A stretch of 64,000 nt of DNA, from positions 62,001-126,000 of the forward strand of contig NW_026516254.1 in the NCBI RefSeq assembly GCF_025602895.1. Reading direction: 5' to 3'. Shown here piece by piece: positions 23,153-34,871 of the stretch. The notes below the pieces were generated by a model. The model was not told where the DNA came from, did not search any database, and worked only from the letters and a program-made list of their open reading frames with translations. Source of the DNA: Polychytrium aggregatum. Taxonomy: Eukaryota; Chytridiomycota; Chytridiomycetes; Polychytriales. The translations under genes were made by a program, and so were the position numbers. Numbering within the stretch: position 1 is the first letter of the stretch; each line of letters begins with the position of its first letter.

Positions 23153-26100
23153 TTAACGAGGGGCTTGCTCGCTGCCAGAGGCGTTCTCTGGTACGATGCG
23201 TGTGGCCGTCACATCCTGGTCATCTACTTTGAGCGGGATGTTCTTCTTGAAGAGGTCCGGACTGCCCCGCAGGCTGTTCAGCTTCTCCATCATCTCCGGG
23301 TCCTTTTCCAGGACATCGAATTCGCGTTTCTTGGTCTGTATCGATTTTTCAGCATTTCTGGCCCTGCGAATACGATCAAGGGGTGTCAGGCAAGCAGTCC
23401 CAATCTGCTCCTGCAGCAATGCATTCACCGCAATATCATAGCAACAACTTACCGGAACATATGCATTTCGAGCTCGAAGCTGTCGTCAGCGCTCTTTTTT
23501 GAGACGGGTTCGAACTTGTTGCTCTTGATGAGCGAAGTAGGGCATTTCCACAGACATATTAGGCCTGTCTTATCGATACGACACAATACTCCGGACTGGA
23601 TCTGGCATGATACACCCGTGCAAGCGAGCGAAGCCAGACTTACGGAGAACGTGGCGGTTGCGGGACCCAGGTTGTAAGGAAGATACATCTCCTGAACATT
23701 TGGCGCAGCCTGGTTTTGTTGCTGTTGGGCATCGAATGCCGATCAGTCAGTCGACTGGTCTACCGCCGAAGCCGGCAGGATTTCGTCGGGAGCAGCTCAA
23801 TCTTACATCCGCCAACTTTTCGTATGCCGAGAGAACCTCGTCTTGTGTCTTTTGCTGGACCGGCTCGATATCGCGGGACTTTTCGCCCTCGCCCTTCTTC
23901 TCTCCAAAGACCCTGATTCGGAGTATCGATAAGAAAAGGACGATTAATGATAGCGGGGTGCAATGCCATTCATGCGCCGGCCATCGTGAAGTCAACTTAC
24001 ATGTCTCCCTCGCTGTTTCGTGGAAGAAGTGACCGCGTTAGTTTCAAATCGAATGTGTCCCCCGATGCCCGTGGTTTTGTCTGTATAACTTACCGAGACG
24101 ATGGGAACTCCATTCCTGAAGATTTCGGCTTTCTTTCAGCCGATCTTGCAGATCGAGTTGTCGGACGTGAGCTGGAGGAGAAGAGGCACGCAGACCCGTG
24201 GCATATTCAGCTTTCGGAAGCAAGTGGCAGAGACCATATGGTTGGCGATGATGGGTTTCCTGGTCGGGGCTGACGGCTTACCTCTCCTCTGCCTCTCCTG
24301 AGCTCACAGAGCTCGAATCATCCTCGATAAGCGAGCTAGTGCTCTCGGCACTCACGATCTTGACGTTGTTGCGGCGGAGATAGCGAACTTGCTCGCGCGT
24401 GAGCTCTTTGAAGAACGTATCGGGTTTGAACTAGGACGTCGTGGGAGGAGGCACAGGTTTAATTGCTCTAGCTCTCAGTGTCGATATGAACGCAAGCAAC
24501 TCGGAAGCTGGCCCAATTCAGAATTGAACCGTGAGTCTCCAGATCGGTGGATCCCACGTGCAATTACCTCCAACAACTCGAAAAAGTTTTGTCCCATGGT
24601 TTCTTGCAGCGCGAAACCAACATAGTCGAAGGTTTCCACAAGATACTGCGGACAACACGAATGAGTTCAGTATGAATCCGATCGCAAATGGCCCGCCGAC
24701 GAAGGGAGGCCTGGCTCGGTGATAGTACACTTACAATCAAGGCACTGGCGGCATACTTTTGACTCTCGGGGTGCCCTAGATTGGCAATCACGTTCAAGAG
24801 TCCGCTGATGATTTGAAGCTGAATCTGGCGCTCTGCAATTTCTTTCGATCCCGCAGCCATGATTCTAGAAGCCAAGTAGGCATGTCAGTGCAAATGGAAC
24901 ACTACTACCGGCATTGGCAGAGCAACGACCGAACACGAAGCAGGTTACCCGAGGAGCTTTGCTGCATAAGCTTGCTGCACATAGGTCGACATCAAGGCAT
25001 CGTTCTGCTTCTTGGCCGTTTCCTCGGACTTTGTGAGCATCCCTTGCCAGCTTGCACCTCCACCTGCCCCTTCTTGCTGCCCCTTCTGACGGCGCCCACG
25101 AGCTGTCCGGTTATCGGTGGCCGTGAATGAGTCCACAAGATATCATGCAGCACGACTCCTCGCTCTGCGCCGCTGTTTTGCCAGACATACCCTCATTCAT
25201 GTCTTCTATGTAGTCATCGACAGAAATCTTCAAGATAGCTATCAGCTGCTGAATCACAACATCCTGTAGCGCTGATCGCTCGCTGAGCGATCGCAAAATC
25301 TCATATCCTGCAGGCAGATAACCATTGTTCATAAACATAGGCTTGGGAAAATAGACACCGCGACTTCATAGTGGACTAGATCCACACTCTACCTTCGTAT
25401 TGAACTTGGATGTTGATGCTTTTGAGCAATCCAATTGTGATCTCGACGACCGACGGATGAACAGTTTGGATATGTGGCTACGGGAGCATCAAAGCCACGA
25501 CGCTTCAACATCAAGCTCTGTAGAATCATATCAGTCGTGCACACGCTGGCAAATATATGACAACAAAAGGGTGTATCATGAACGTACCAGAAGCATGCGG
25601 ACAGCTTGTCCGGCCATCTGCTGGGCGGTTGGGGTTGGGGTCCCCGATGTGAGCAGCCCGAGAAGCGATTTGTATACTTGAACGAGAAATCGCGGATTGC
25701 CCTGCAGAAGACAGCCCCTTGAGTATCTCAATATGATGTTCCAGCAAGCTTAAACGCTCAAGTAACTTTCTCTCCTATCCAATAGGTTTCACTTGGTCGA
25801 TGCATGGCATTCGTTGCACTTTGATCCTCCCTCCTGGCTGTGCGAACACTATCCATCACCATGGGTAGAAACGGAAACCCGGCATAACGCTGTCGTGACG
25901 CAGCAGTCCTACCAAGCCAAGTTGGTAGAGCAAGTTCCGGGCATAGTCCTGGGTGACCTCTGATTTTGAACGAGCCAGGCAATCGGTCACTGATCGGACA
26001 CCTGTCAGGGCGAAATGAACAGCGCTGCTCGTTTTAGTCACTGATGAGTGTGCATCATTGAGGCCGATTTCGGTCGTAGGATATCTGCGAGTCAGCACGC

Positions 26101-27028
26101 ACCGTAGCTTTCGCAGATAAACTCTTTGTACTTGCGTCCGGCGGATGCAATGTGAAGCAGAAGGCGTAGACCCTCTGCCTTCTCGGCCTGTAAAGAAACG
26201 CAGCATTATTCGACCATCCAACACATCAATATCGAATGTCCATGCGCCCAATATAGGCCAATGCGACGCTGACCTCTTTAATCTGGGGAAGACCAATGAT
26301 TTCGAGGACGGTCATCACGCCACCGACTTCAAGAAACTCGGAGAGAAACCGATGGCCACTCGATGCGGATACAAATATCGACACTGCCTGCAGCTGAAGG
26401 GCCAAGTTGTATCCGAGCAAGTACCTGATCGAAGCCCCGTGTGAATAATAATGCGTTCTGCGTGCATGGGTACCGCCGGATCAGTCGTCCATATTAACTC
26501 ACGTAAGCCTTAGCCAAGACGTCACACGGTTGAGAAAGAGACTCGCGCCGTTGCCAAACTCTCGCTCGAGTTGCGGGCCGGTTTTGTGTCGATTGTTGGC
26601 AACAAAATCGCAGAGGATCTTTTCTCGCACATGGCGGTTGCCCTGGAAATGGTATTTTGGCGCATTAGCCACTGAGCCGTCCTCGAAGCCGTCTCTTGGG
26701 AAGACGGGTCGCTGGGCAGAATGCTGTTGCGTCCCTGGATTACGATCGCGCTGCACACCTTGTCCCATGTGCGGGAGATTTGGAGAAACACGGAAGAGGA
26801 GCATGTTGGCACCAAGGGCTTTCCTGCCGTGCGAACAGGCGGCAGCTGCTCCCTAATTGGATATTTGTCGCGAGGACTTTGAGCCTGGGCTTGGCGGACG
26901 TACAGGTGCGAGGAACTTGAAAATGGTCGAGAGCCCGGACGCGACCGAGCGAGAGTCCGAGGCAATCCATCGCTAGATGCGGACCCGAGAGACATTCGTG
27001 GGAATTCGCTGTCTTGAATGATGCTCAT
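23153..27028 (-). CDS. Armadillo-like helical protein resembling ARMH1, 729 aa, 18 exons including a 12-nt microexon
   Basis: complement(23153..23363, 23453..23595, 23644..23721, 23807..23912, 24001..24012, 24094..24171, 24282..24430, 24568..24645, 24735..24864, 24949..25102, 25191..25307, 25393..25477, 25588..25701, 25913..26001, 26103..26187, 26274..26424, 26503..26642, 26759..27028). Introns are mostly 50-210 nt and phases close throughout. After a disordered head of about 90 residues comes a run of armadillo-like helices: KTGPQLEREFGNGASLFL, LRLLLHIASAGRKYKEFICE, SKSEVTQDYARNLLYQLGL, GNPRFLVQVYKSLLGLL and QTVHPSVVEITIGLLKSI. These resemble the poorly characterised animal protein ARMH1 (C1orf228) by memory; a search is needed. 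The C-terminal third (KELTREQVRYLRRNN onward) is charged and includes a predicted helix (REFDVLEKDPEMMEKLNSL). A role in zoospore/flagellar biology is possible but not shown. Confidence 0.8.
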
Positions 27029-27439
27029 GTCGCTTCGGTCGGCTCTGGGTCAAGTGATTGAATTGTCGGCGCTGATGCTGATGCTGATGCTGATGCTGAT
27101 GCTGATGCTGATGCTGATGCTGATGCAATAACCGGTGTGCTCGATAACGGGCCGACTCAAGGACGTGAGAATGATCGTCGCGCCAAAGCCAACCAGACCT
27201 CATGGACGATGGATGCACAGCCTGGAAAGAGGCAAGCCGTTGGAACGTCGAGCCGAGACAGATATGAACAATGGACGACAGCATCTATCGTCGTCATCAA
27301 CACAATGGCCGGGAAATGGCCAATCATCTGCCCAAAGACTGCCGCTCCTGAGCACCCAAGCTTTGCTTGGAACAAACTTGGGATCCTTCTTTCGGGGCAA
27401 TGAGCCACTGACCCGCAGGAGCGCTACCGATAGACCACC
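27029..27439. other. Bidirectional promoter region with a hexamer microsatellite
   Basis: The 411 nt between divergent start codons contain a perfect (GCTGAT)n tract at about 27071-27126, roughly nine copies. No gene. Confidence 0.6.
27071..27126. repeat. (GCTGAT)n microsatellite
   Basis: About nine tandem copies in the shared upstream region. On - it gives a His-Gln run in a spurious frame. Confidence 0.9.
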
Positions 27440-30400
27440 ATGGACAACATCTTCTACGCTATCATGAATGGGTCGATCGCCGATGTCCAGGCCATACTCC
27501 GGCGGTCCCCAGGCAGCATCAACCAAACCTCAAACGTCAACCTTGGTCGGACGCCGCTTCATATGGGCACAATTGCCGGGAAGCATATACTCGTGCACTT
27601 TCTCACACAGCAGGCAGGTCCAGAAGGTCGCCGGGATTGCTAAATTGCATATACTGTTGGAAGATCTGGATAGATTCAAGTTGGCGAGTTTGCCTGACTC
27701 CCCACCACTGTCCAATGGCAGAGTGGCGTGGACCTCAATGCGCAGGATCAAAACGGAAACACCGCACTGCATTTTGCCGTCGAAAACAACGATATAGAAA
27801 TGGCAAAACTCCTCATCGACGCCGGCTCAGACAAGACTGTCAAAAATATACGTGGCGAAAAGTAAGCCGGAGGCGCAAGGCTGGAGACTTTGCCAGTTGG
27901 GAGGATCGTTCTGGAGAAAAGTTCCAGAACCACCGTGTCGCGTTGTCTAACTCTGTGGGCCGACTTCAGACCCAGAGATATCGTGAAGAGCAAGGAAATG
28001 AACGACACACTCAATGGTGAGTCGATCCAAGCGACCGCCCAAGAGGGCTCAAACACCCGAGTTTCTGTCAGAGCATCACTAACAAGCGAGCAGCAACGCC
28101 GTGCGACGACTCAGATCCATCGCAGGTGAGCCATGCTGCCTCAACAAGGTGGCTCCATGGCAAGAATGAATTGCTTTGCATAGTCAGCACCAGCTCAAAC
28201 TCTTGCTGTTCAAAAGAAATATTCCGCAGAGTACTATTCGGCAATCGGACCAGAGCTCGCTCAGCTCCAGCATGCCCTGCCGAGTGATGTCAACATTCTC
28301 AAGATCTTTGCCTTGGATCTGGTTCAAAAGCAGGCCAAATTTGAGAATCGCTGCCGGGTGCGTTGATGAGCTGCACTTGGAGAGTTCTCGTGGAACATGC
28401 AATAAGCAAATTGACTTGGCCAAGTTCCGTTGACATACAGGAAATCATATACCAGCTTGTTGAGGAGAAGCACATTTTGGCCCACAAAAACAGGTTGATG
28501 GAGGTAAACAAAGAGATCAAACTGCCCCGAGAGAATAGCACCATCGCTCTGTCGTAGCTGTGGAAGCTGGAACGACACCTCGCATTATTTCACAGGAAGC
28601 AATCGGGATCAAGGACAAAGATACAAGCACTCGTTACATCGAGCAGCTCCAGTACTGGCAGGACGAAAATGAGCGGAATCAAGCCACAATTACGTATCTC
28701 AAGGTAGCGGCCTGCCAATTTATCTGCTTGTTTCAGACCAATGAGTTCAGAGACCCGCTTGGCGATCAAAGCTTGCTGTCCGTTGCACTAGATGTCGGCT
28801 CTGGAAGAGCACTTGATGCGGAGCCATCGATGCCCTCAGGATTGAAAAATATACCTGAAAACGACCTTTAGCTGCGGCTTCAGGAGAAAGAGACGAATAT
28901 TCATGAGCAAATCGAGCAGAGTAGACTGCAGCTTGGCCAGATGTCCAAAGAGCACGCGCTTCAGCTCTCGAGCGTCCTGGAAAAGCACGAAGAAACACAG
29001 AGGGCACTCCAGGTTCGTAGAGACCACCCTTGGATGGCATAGCGGTGAAGCGACATCAGCACAACACTCATATCAGCTTTGCTGGACCGCCGCTCTGCAT
29101 CCAAACCGGTCCAGGATCTTCAAAAAATCTACACTGAAACTCAAACCTCGAAACTCGTAGACATGCGCAAATCCATTTCACAGAGGCAAGCTCAGAAGGT
29201 GGGAGAATGGCAAAGCTAGCTTCTACGATAAGTTGCTCGAGAAAATTCCCACAGTAACAGCCATTTGATTCATTCAGACAGTCGAGAGTCTGAACTCGGA
29301 AGTCGTGGTGCTGCAAGAAGAGCTACTGTCTTGTACCAGCCAAAACTCGGCACTTGAAGAGCGCTTGAAGGTGAGCAGAGCGCCTACATCGTGAATTCAC
29401 AATTCAAACGAGCATAATCCTTCGCCTACTTACAGCGTGCCACCGCCAGCTTTCCGAGAAACTATTGGATTTGAAGGAGAAAGAAAACGCGGTACTTCGC
29501 GAGGACTTGAAGCAGCTGCGAGAATCCCTGACACAAAAGGTCTGTGAGATGACCTTGACAAGCCTTCTGCCTCCGTCGTTCGTCGAGGCATGCCCGAACT
29601 TGTATGCCCGAACTAATGAGATTCAGTGATCCGCCAGGCTTCTGAGAAACCAGATCGCCAGGAGAGGCTCAATCTCGATGCACGCTCCGGTGCCGTAGCT
29701 CTGGAGGCTGTCCCCCGAAACTCGATGCAACTCAAGGCTGTGCCAGTCCAAGTGCTGATAGATCGGCTTACGGATCCACAAACTCATGGTGCGTTTGGTT
29801 GAAATTGAATGTAGTAAATTGGGATGGGATAGATTCCTTCCTGCGTCGCGGGCACAAAATCAATGATCTAACTGGGGCCTGATAGATGCCGAGTTTGTGC
29901 ATGCCTTCATTCTCACGCACAAGTCGTTCATGAGAAGCCAAGAGCTGATGCGCGAGCTTTCGAAAGCCGCCCTGGGAAATGCATCAACAGCATCGACATC
30001 CAGTCCACGGCTTCTCAGGTACGTTACCAAGTTTCGGATGACAAGTATGTATCAATCGACTGAAGCATAGCAACTCCATCCAGAACCATCAACACGCTCA
30101 AGTACTGGATTGAGAACTACTGGAGCGACTTTCAGGAAGATGGCCAGCTCCTAGCTGATCTGACCGAGACGATGGATATATTGAGCAAAACCGACCCTGA
30201 TCTTGTCAATATGGTGCGAAACATCACATCGCGGAAGGTGAGCCGAGTTCTTCCGTGCTGGGAAGTCTGCTTGTGGCCGTGCTGTATTTGATCACACTAT
30301 TGGAAGAGTTGGACGAAATTTCATGGCGACATACAGCGACTGAGTTGGATCACATGTCTGCTGACTCCCAAGCTGCAAGCAACAACAAGCCATATTCGCA

Positions 30401-32235
30401 AGAGCACCGATCGACCGTGTCCCAAGCCAATTCTGCCAAAAGGTCTTCAGAAACGATACGAGCCTGAAGGAACCGTCTACAAAGTCAATGCGGGACTCGC
30501 TACGATCATCATCCCAGAGCGCATCGACATCAGAGACAGGAGCCTCCAAATGGCCCAGACTCCACCACGTCTGAGCCAAGAGCTTGGTGGTAGTCTGTCC
30601 GATATAACCTCTCTAAGCAGGGAACCCAAGCCAAGGTGGCTGTTTGCAGATTTTGACCCACTTGAGGTAGCACGCCAAATCACATTGATTGAATTCGAAT
30701 TGTTTTCCGCGATAAAGGTAAAGTCGTTTGAGTTTTGATTGTGCACTATTCCGGCGTGTCTGAGAGCGGCACGTTTTCATCGACACATTGTCCGTCGCGA
30801 GCATGAAGCACCTCGCCAGACGCCACCGCGGATGAGTCTGTCTATACTTTGGCGAACCACTTGATTTAGGTTCAGAAAAATCCCAGTGCTGCCGCACATA
30901 TCTCTCCCTGCATGATCGATGCGTCGCTGATATCATAAGTTTATCGACCATAACCGTACAGCCACGAGAGTTTCTGGATTTGGCATGGATGAAGGATGAC
31001 AAGGAGAAGCTGGCACCAAACATCATGAAAATGGCACGCTGGTCAAACCATGTGGTTCGCTGGCTGATTACCGAAATTGTAACGATCAAAGATCAACCCA
31101 AAATCCGTGCGGCCGCCTATGAAAGGGTAGCCCGGGTAGCAAAGGTGGCGAATGCTGCTGAATGGAATGCTGAACACTGGTGTTTGGCGGCGTCACTGTT
31201 GCTGAGATTCACAATAGACAGAATAATTGAGATACTAGCTTAATACTTACAAGTGCATGAACGATATGACCGCACTATATCAGCATTTGGCCGTGCTAAA
31301 CAACTTCAACGGCGTCAAAGAATGCGTGGCGGCACTGCAATCATCTTCGGTTTACCGGCTTCGCAAAACAAAGGCGGTATGTGTACAAACCCAACCTTGG
31401 AACGATACGATCCATTGCTTGATCTTCAAGTCCAGCATCTTTGTCGAGGATGTTGTTGTGGCTATTTGGACAGCAAAGCGGCGTCGACTGTGTGAATATG
31501 AAGCGAATTCATCGCAAATGGCTCCTTCGACTTAGAGTGTGGCTGGAAAGTACATCAAGGTCGTTGAGGAGCTTCAGCGGATGATATCCAGTGAGCTGAA
31601 TTACAAAAGCTTGAGATCAAGAATTCACGCTGCAGAGCCGCCGGTGATTCCATTTCCAGGTATATACCAAGGCGATCTGGTAAGTTGCAGAAGCACGGGG
31701 CTCGCCTGAGTAAGCTTGTGGCTCACCGACCACGAGACTCAGAGAAACAGCCGATTTGCCTCTGCTCGAAGGAAACGGAGCATACAGAGTGGGTGTGGCA
31801 AGCACAGAAAACCCCGCCAATGAAATCGGCCCGGCGTTTCGAGGCTCACTGTGTCTTGGGCAACCATCATAGGTGTTTCTAGATACCACGAATAAATCGG
31901 CACCAAGCGACGGAAACATCAACTTTGTGAAGCATCTTAAGGTGTTTCAATATGTACGCGAGATTCAGGTACTCAGCACACATGAGGCGAGTGGCGGAAG
32001 TCACTCCCTTGAGAATCAACCTGAAGGCGACTGCATGAGGCGACCATCATAGAGAGGCCATTCAACGAACTCAGCTCTATCCTTTCAGATATATCAGCAA
32101 ACAAGCTATGCACTCACTCCAATTCCAGAGATTCAGGAGTACATCAAAGCTTTCATCGGGATGAGCGATGACGACGCATACGATGCTTCTTTAGCTTGCG
32201 AGCCACGCGAATTGACCTCGAGTCGAGGCGCATAG
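27440..32235 (+). CDS. Ankyrin/coiled-coil/RasGEF protein, about 904 aa, 20 exons
   Basis: join(27440..27613, 27722..27861, 27970..28016, 28094..28125, 28184..28357, 28441..28503, 28596..28703, 28872..29016, 29077..29198, 29278..29370, 29450..29543, 29627..29788, 29886..30018, 30084..30237, 30337..30717, 30962..31144, 31254..31376, 31536..31679, 31873..31968, 32089..32235). Likely activates a Ras-type GTPase by GDP-GTP exchange. Order: two or three ankyrin repeats (GRTPLHMGTIAGKHILVHFL, DQNGNTALHFAVENNDIE), coiled coil (about 190-400), the REM domain (DAEFVHAFILTHKSFMRSQE, INTLKYWIENYWSDF, about 435-545) and the CDC25-type catalytic domain (FDPLEVARQITLIEFELFSA, PREFLDLAWMKDD, VLNNFNGVKECVAALQSSSV, ELNYKSLRSRIH, about 655-895). 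Intron 1 only keeps frame as a GC-AG intron (CAG|GCAGGT to GGCAG|AGT). Exons 4-5 have an alternative in-phase solution, and intron 7 could hide one more exon. Confidence 0.85.
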
Positions 32236-32718
32236 TAAACACTCTACTGAAGGAACGAAGCGACCCGCTTGTTCCAGCACACATTCCGAGTGGCTGAGCA
32301 GCTCATCAGTACGAGCCAATCGAGTTGCTACGAAGTTACTGCATCGAATCATCGACATTCAGCTCGCCTTGGGAAGCATGATATTGGGTATAGGCAGCTG
32401 ATTTCCATAACCGATGATCGACCTCTACACTGCAGTCATGTTCCCGGCCGAGTTGATATCCTTGTTCCGGACTGTGATGTACTACTTGATGGAGTGAACA
32501 ATATGGGCGATGAAGAGTCCCATGGGCTGTCGACAATCGGAGCAGCCCTGTTCGGGCTGTGGATCAAAGCGTAGTAGCGCTGCAGCATAGAAACTGAAGG
32601 TGGTGAATTGAACCATTGGCGATAAGTGCGTGTATTGATGTCCATAACGGAGTGGTTACTGTCCCCAGCTACATCTTGTTTGTTTCATTTGAAAGCTATG
32701 GAAGCAGACCCCCACAAA
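32236..32718. other. Convergent 3' region between RasGEF and LRR genes
   Basis: 483 nt, AT-richer than the flanks, with no reading frame of interest. Confidence 0.5.
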
Positions 32719-33798
32719 CTAGGACTGTCCATCATAACTGGGACGCGTTTCGATTCTCATCGATGGTGGATGCTGAGTATTTGAGATTTTGAAGCAGGAA
32801 TAGCTGCAAAACCGAGAGATCGTTGGTGTGGGTTTATGAGCTATCATGGAAATCGAGGAGCGAGTGATACGGTATTGAAGGAGTATGATACCGCATTGAG
32901 TGCACCGTCCGGGAAAGTCGATATCGCATGCTTCACAACTTCGTGCCCATGTTGAGTGACGACCAAACGTGAAATCGGCCACCCGTTCGGCGGTACAATT
33001 CGATCCACATGCCTTGACGGCCAAAGTTGACTTGATAGATCCGACTGAGACCGTCTCCGAGTTGGATACAGTTTGTGATGGAGACAGAATCGGAGTGCAA
33101 GGTTGTCTAGGTGGTTCCATTGGTCCTGAAAGACTCTGGTGACAATAGCAATGCGGACTCAGGAAGAAACACGATCCCATCCTTTGAAGCGCAATTTCTG
33201 TCAGCGAAAGCACAGGTAGTCCGCGCTCTCGTTCGTTGAGAATGAGCTGACCGAAGCTGAACACGTTGAAGCGATTGCCCTGCACCCAGAATTTGGAGAG
33301 TCTGGGAAGGCGTGTCATTTCATATGGAACAAACTCGAGCTGATTTTTCGACAGATCCAAGGTGTGCAATCGATCAAGAAGGGCGATCGATGGGGGCACT
33401 TGACGAAGCGTGTTGTTGGCTATCCGAAGCTCGCGTAGGAAAGTCAGTGCGCCGATCCTTGGGGAGAGGGATTGCAGCCGATTGTTGGAAACATTGAGCT
33501 CGATGAGATTTGGCAGGCACGAAAACAATTCATCTGGAAGGGCCTCGATGACATTGTTCTGGAGAAGCAGCACATGCAGTCTGTCGAATCTGGGTATATC
33601 TGGCTGTATAACAATAAACTCCAAGGCAGGAGTCAAATTGCTGGCATCGAGCTCATTCACTCGCTCATCGTATCGCGCCAAGTTTGGGCCATTTTGATGA
33701 GAAAATACAATCGGAGAAGCGTGAGTGGATGGAGAAGCAGATGGTATTAATATCTGTACGAACAGCAAAATCGTGGTATCGTGGGGTCGTGAGCTCAT
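32719..33798 (-). CDS. Leucine-rich-repeat protein with Cys-rich C-terminus, 359 aa, single exon
   Basis: Uninterrupted from the ATG at 33798. Residues about 75-180 form four to five plant-SDS22/RAS-suppressor-type LRRs: LHVLLLQNNVIEALPDEL, LNVSNNRLQSLSPRIGAL, LRIANNTLRQVPPSIALL and LDLSKNQLEFVPYEMTRL. The C-terminal third has Cys pairs (CGSNC, CEAC, CTQCG, CSYSCF) that could bind zinc, an arrangement reminiscent of LRRC28/LRRC58. The N-terminus has a mildly hydrophobic stretch (ILLFVQILIPSAS) that is weak as a signal peptide. The upstream region begins only 100 bp from the left arm of the inverted repeat, so its promoter may lie partly in repeated DNA. Confidence 0.78.
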   Translation of the reverse strand: MSSRPHDTTILLFVQILIPSASPSTHASPIVFSHQNGPNLARYDERVNELDASNLTPALEFIVIQPDIPRFDRLHVLLLQNNVIEALPDELFSCLPNLIELNVSNNRLQSLSPRIGALTFLRELRIANNTLRQVPPSIALLDRLHTLDLSKNQLEFVPYEMTRLPRLSKFWVQGNRFNVFSFGQLILNERERGLPVLSLTEIALQRMGSCFFLSPHCYCHQSLSGPMEPPRQPCTPILSPSQTVSNSETVSVGSIKSTLAVKACGSNCTAERVADFTFGRHSTWARSCEACDIDFPGRCTQCGIILLQYRITRSSISMIAHKPTPTISRFCSYSCFKISNTQHPPSMRIETRPSYDGQS

Positions 33799-34108
33799 GA
33801 CCAGATGGGCTGATAAGAATGGAATTAGTAAGACTCAAAGCAATTGCAACGGAGTGAGAGAAACACAGTTTCGCAGTCGAGTGTTTTGGAGGAACTGGCC
33901 TCTCCTGGCGACAAGCGGGGGAGCAGGCGACACAGGGAGAGAGAGCTGGGGAGGGGAGGGGGCGACGGGCGGATCAAACCGACATGGGGCGCTGAGCAGA
34001 CAAAGAGAAACCGTTGCTTCGGACAAAAGCACGTCATAGTCGGATCATGCCGCACACTCGACTAACGACGGCCAAGTGGGTCAAGTTACCCTCGCGGGTA
34101 CCCGTCCC

Positions 34109-34166
34109 ATGGAGTCCGTCCGTCCCATGGAGCCCATCCGTATGGAGCCCATCCGTCCCATGGAGC
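34109..34166. repeat. Short minisatellite with NcoI-like CCATGG cores
   Basis: About four copies of a 15-bp unit (CCATGGAGYCCRTCCGT), duplicated in the right arm at about 41941-41998. It generates a spurious Met-Glu-Pro repeat reading frame. Confidence 0.8.
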
Positions 34167-34378
34167 CAGCCCATGACTCCAATATCTCATCGGCCGAGCC
34201 TGTCGCACCAGTGCGAGCGCCGATCGACGTCATTCGGCCAGATAAACGATCGAAAACACTCGCTCCACAAGCTGCTCGCGTGTTGAAGTGACCAGTTTCG
34301 ATGTGAGCACGACATCGAGCAAGAACGGCGCAGAGGATAGTATGATGATGCGATTCAGGGATTAGAAAGGGCAAAAAA

Positions 34379-34451
34379 TGCCTTCTACCAGAATTGAACT
34401 GGTGACCTTCTGCTTACTAGGCAGACGCTCTGCCAACTGAGCCAAGAAGGC
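34379..34451 (-). tRNA. tRNA-Thr(AGU)
   Basis: 73 nt. It folds as a cloverleaf: acceptor GCCTTCT/AGAAGGC, anticodon stem TCTGC/GCAGA with loop CTAGTAA, so the anticodon is AGT. The T-arm is ACCAG-TTCAATT-CTGGT. Discriminator A, CCA not encoded, no intron. Five bases separate it from the tRNA-Glu on the same strand. Confidence 0.95.
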
Positions 34452-34456
34452 ATGGA

Positions 34457-34528
34457 TTCCGCATCGGGGAATCGAACCCCGGCCACCTCGGTGAAAGCGA
34501 GGGATCCTAGCCACTGGACCAATGCGGA
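34457..34528 (-). tRNA. tRNA-Glu(UUC)
   Basis: 72 nt. Acceptor TCCGCAT/ATGCGGA, anticodon stem CCTCG/CGAGG with loop CTTTCAC, so the anticodon is TTC. T-arm GGGG-TTCGATT-CCCC. An exact copy lies at 41579-41650 on +. Confidence 0.95.
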
Positions 34529-34770
34529 TCGACGTAAATTTTATCCAGTGCAAACTTGACCCCTAGAACATTCCACATCATCCGCATCCTCCCCGTCCCC
34601 TCCGACATGAGCGCTGCTGCCCTCGTAAACGGCACAACATCCCGACCTTATTGGCTGGAGATCGGATTACTGAAAGTGTCGGTGGACGAGCTCGGCAAAA
34701 CTTGACATCGCCGTCCCTCCGCAAATAAGTCCTTTCGGGATAGAGAGTCGCGGCGAGGATTGTAAAATAT

Positions 34771-34871
34771 CCTGGATCGCAAGGCCAGCACCAGTCCCAC
34801 AGCCCAAAAGGGACGCTAAGGCAAAGTCTGAATAAAGACCCATCTATCGACTGCCTGGATCAATGCGGGCT
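34771..34871 (-). repeat. Diverged tRNA-Glu-headed repeat unit, left-arm copy
   Basis: Read on -, it starts CCCGCATTGATCCAG, close to the tRNA-Glu 5' end. It continues through CAGACTTTGCCTTAGCGTCC and TTTTGGGCTGTGGGACTGG. It is related to the two 104-bp units at 41387-41594 and is repeated identically at 41030-41130. Confidence 0.7.

Noticed and set aside
28560-28871. Read-through frame from the RasGEF coiled coil into QTNEFRDPLGDQ...
   Set aside because: It crosses a good donor (AAG|GTAGCG) and stops; splicing to 28872 restores the coiled-coil frame.
34076-34291. Met-Glu-Pro repeat protein
   Set aside because: Produced by a 15-bp minisatellite next to the tRNA genes; no supporting structure.
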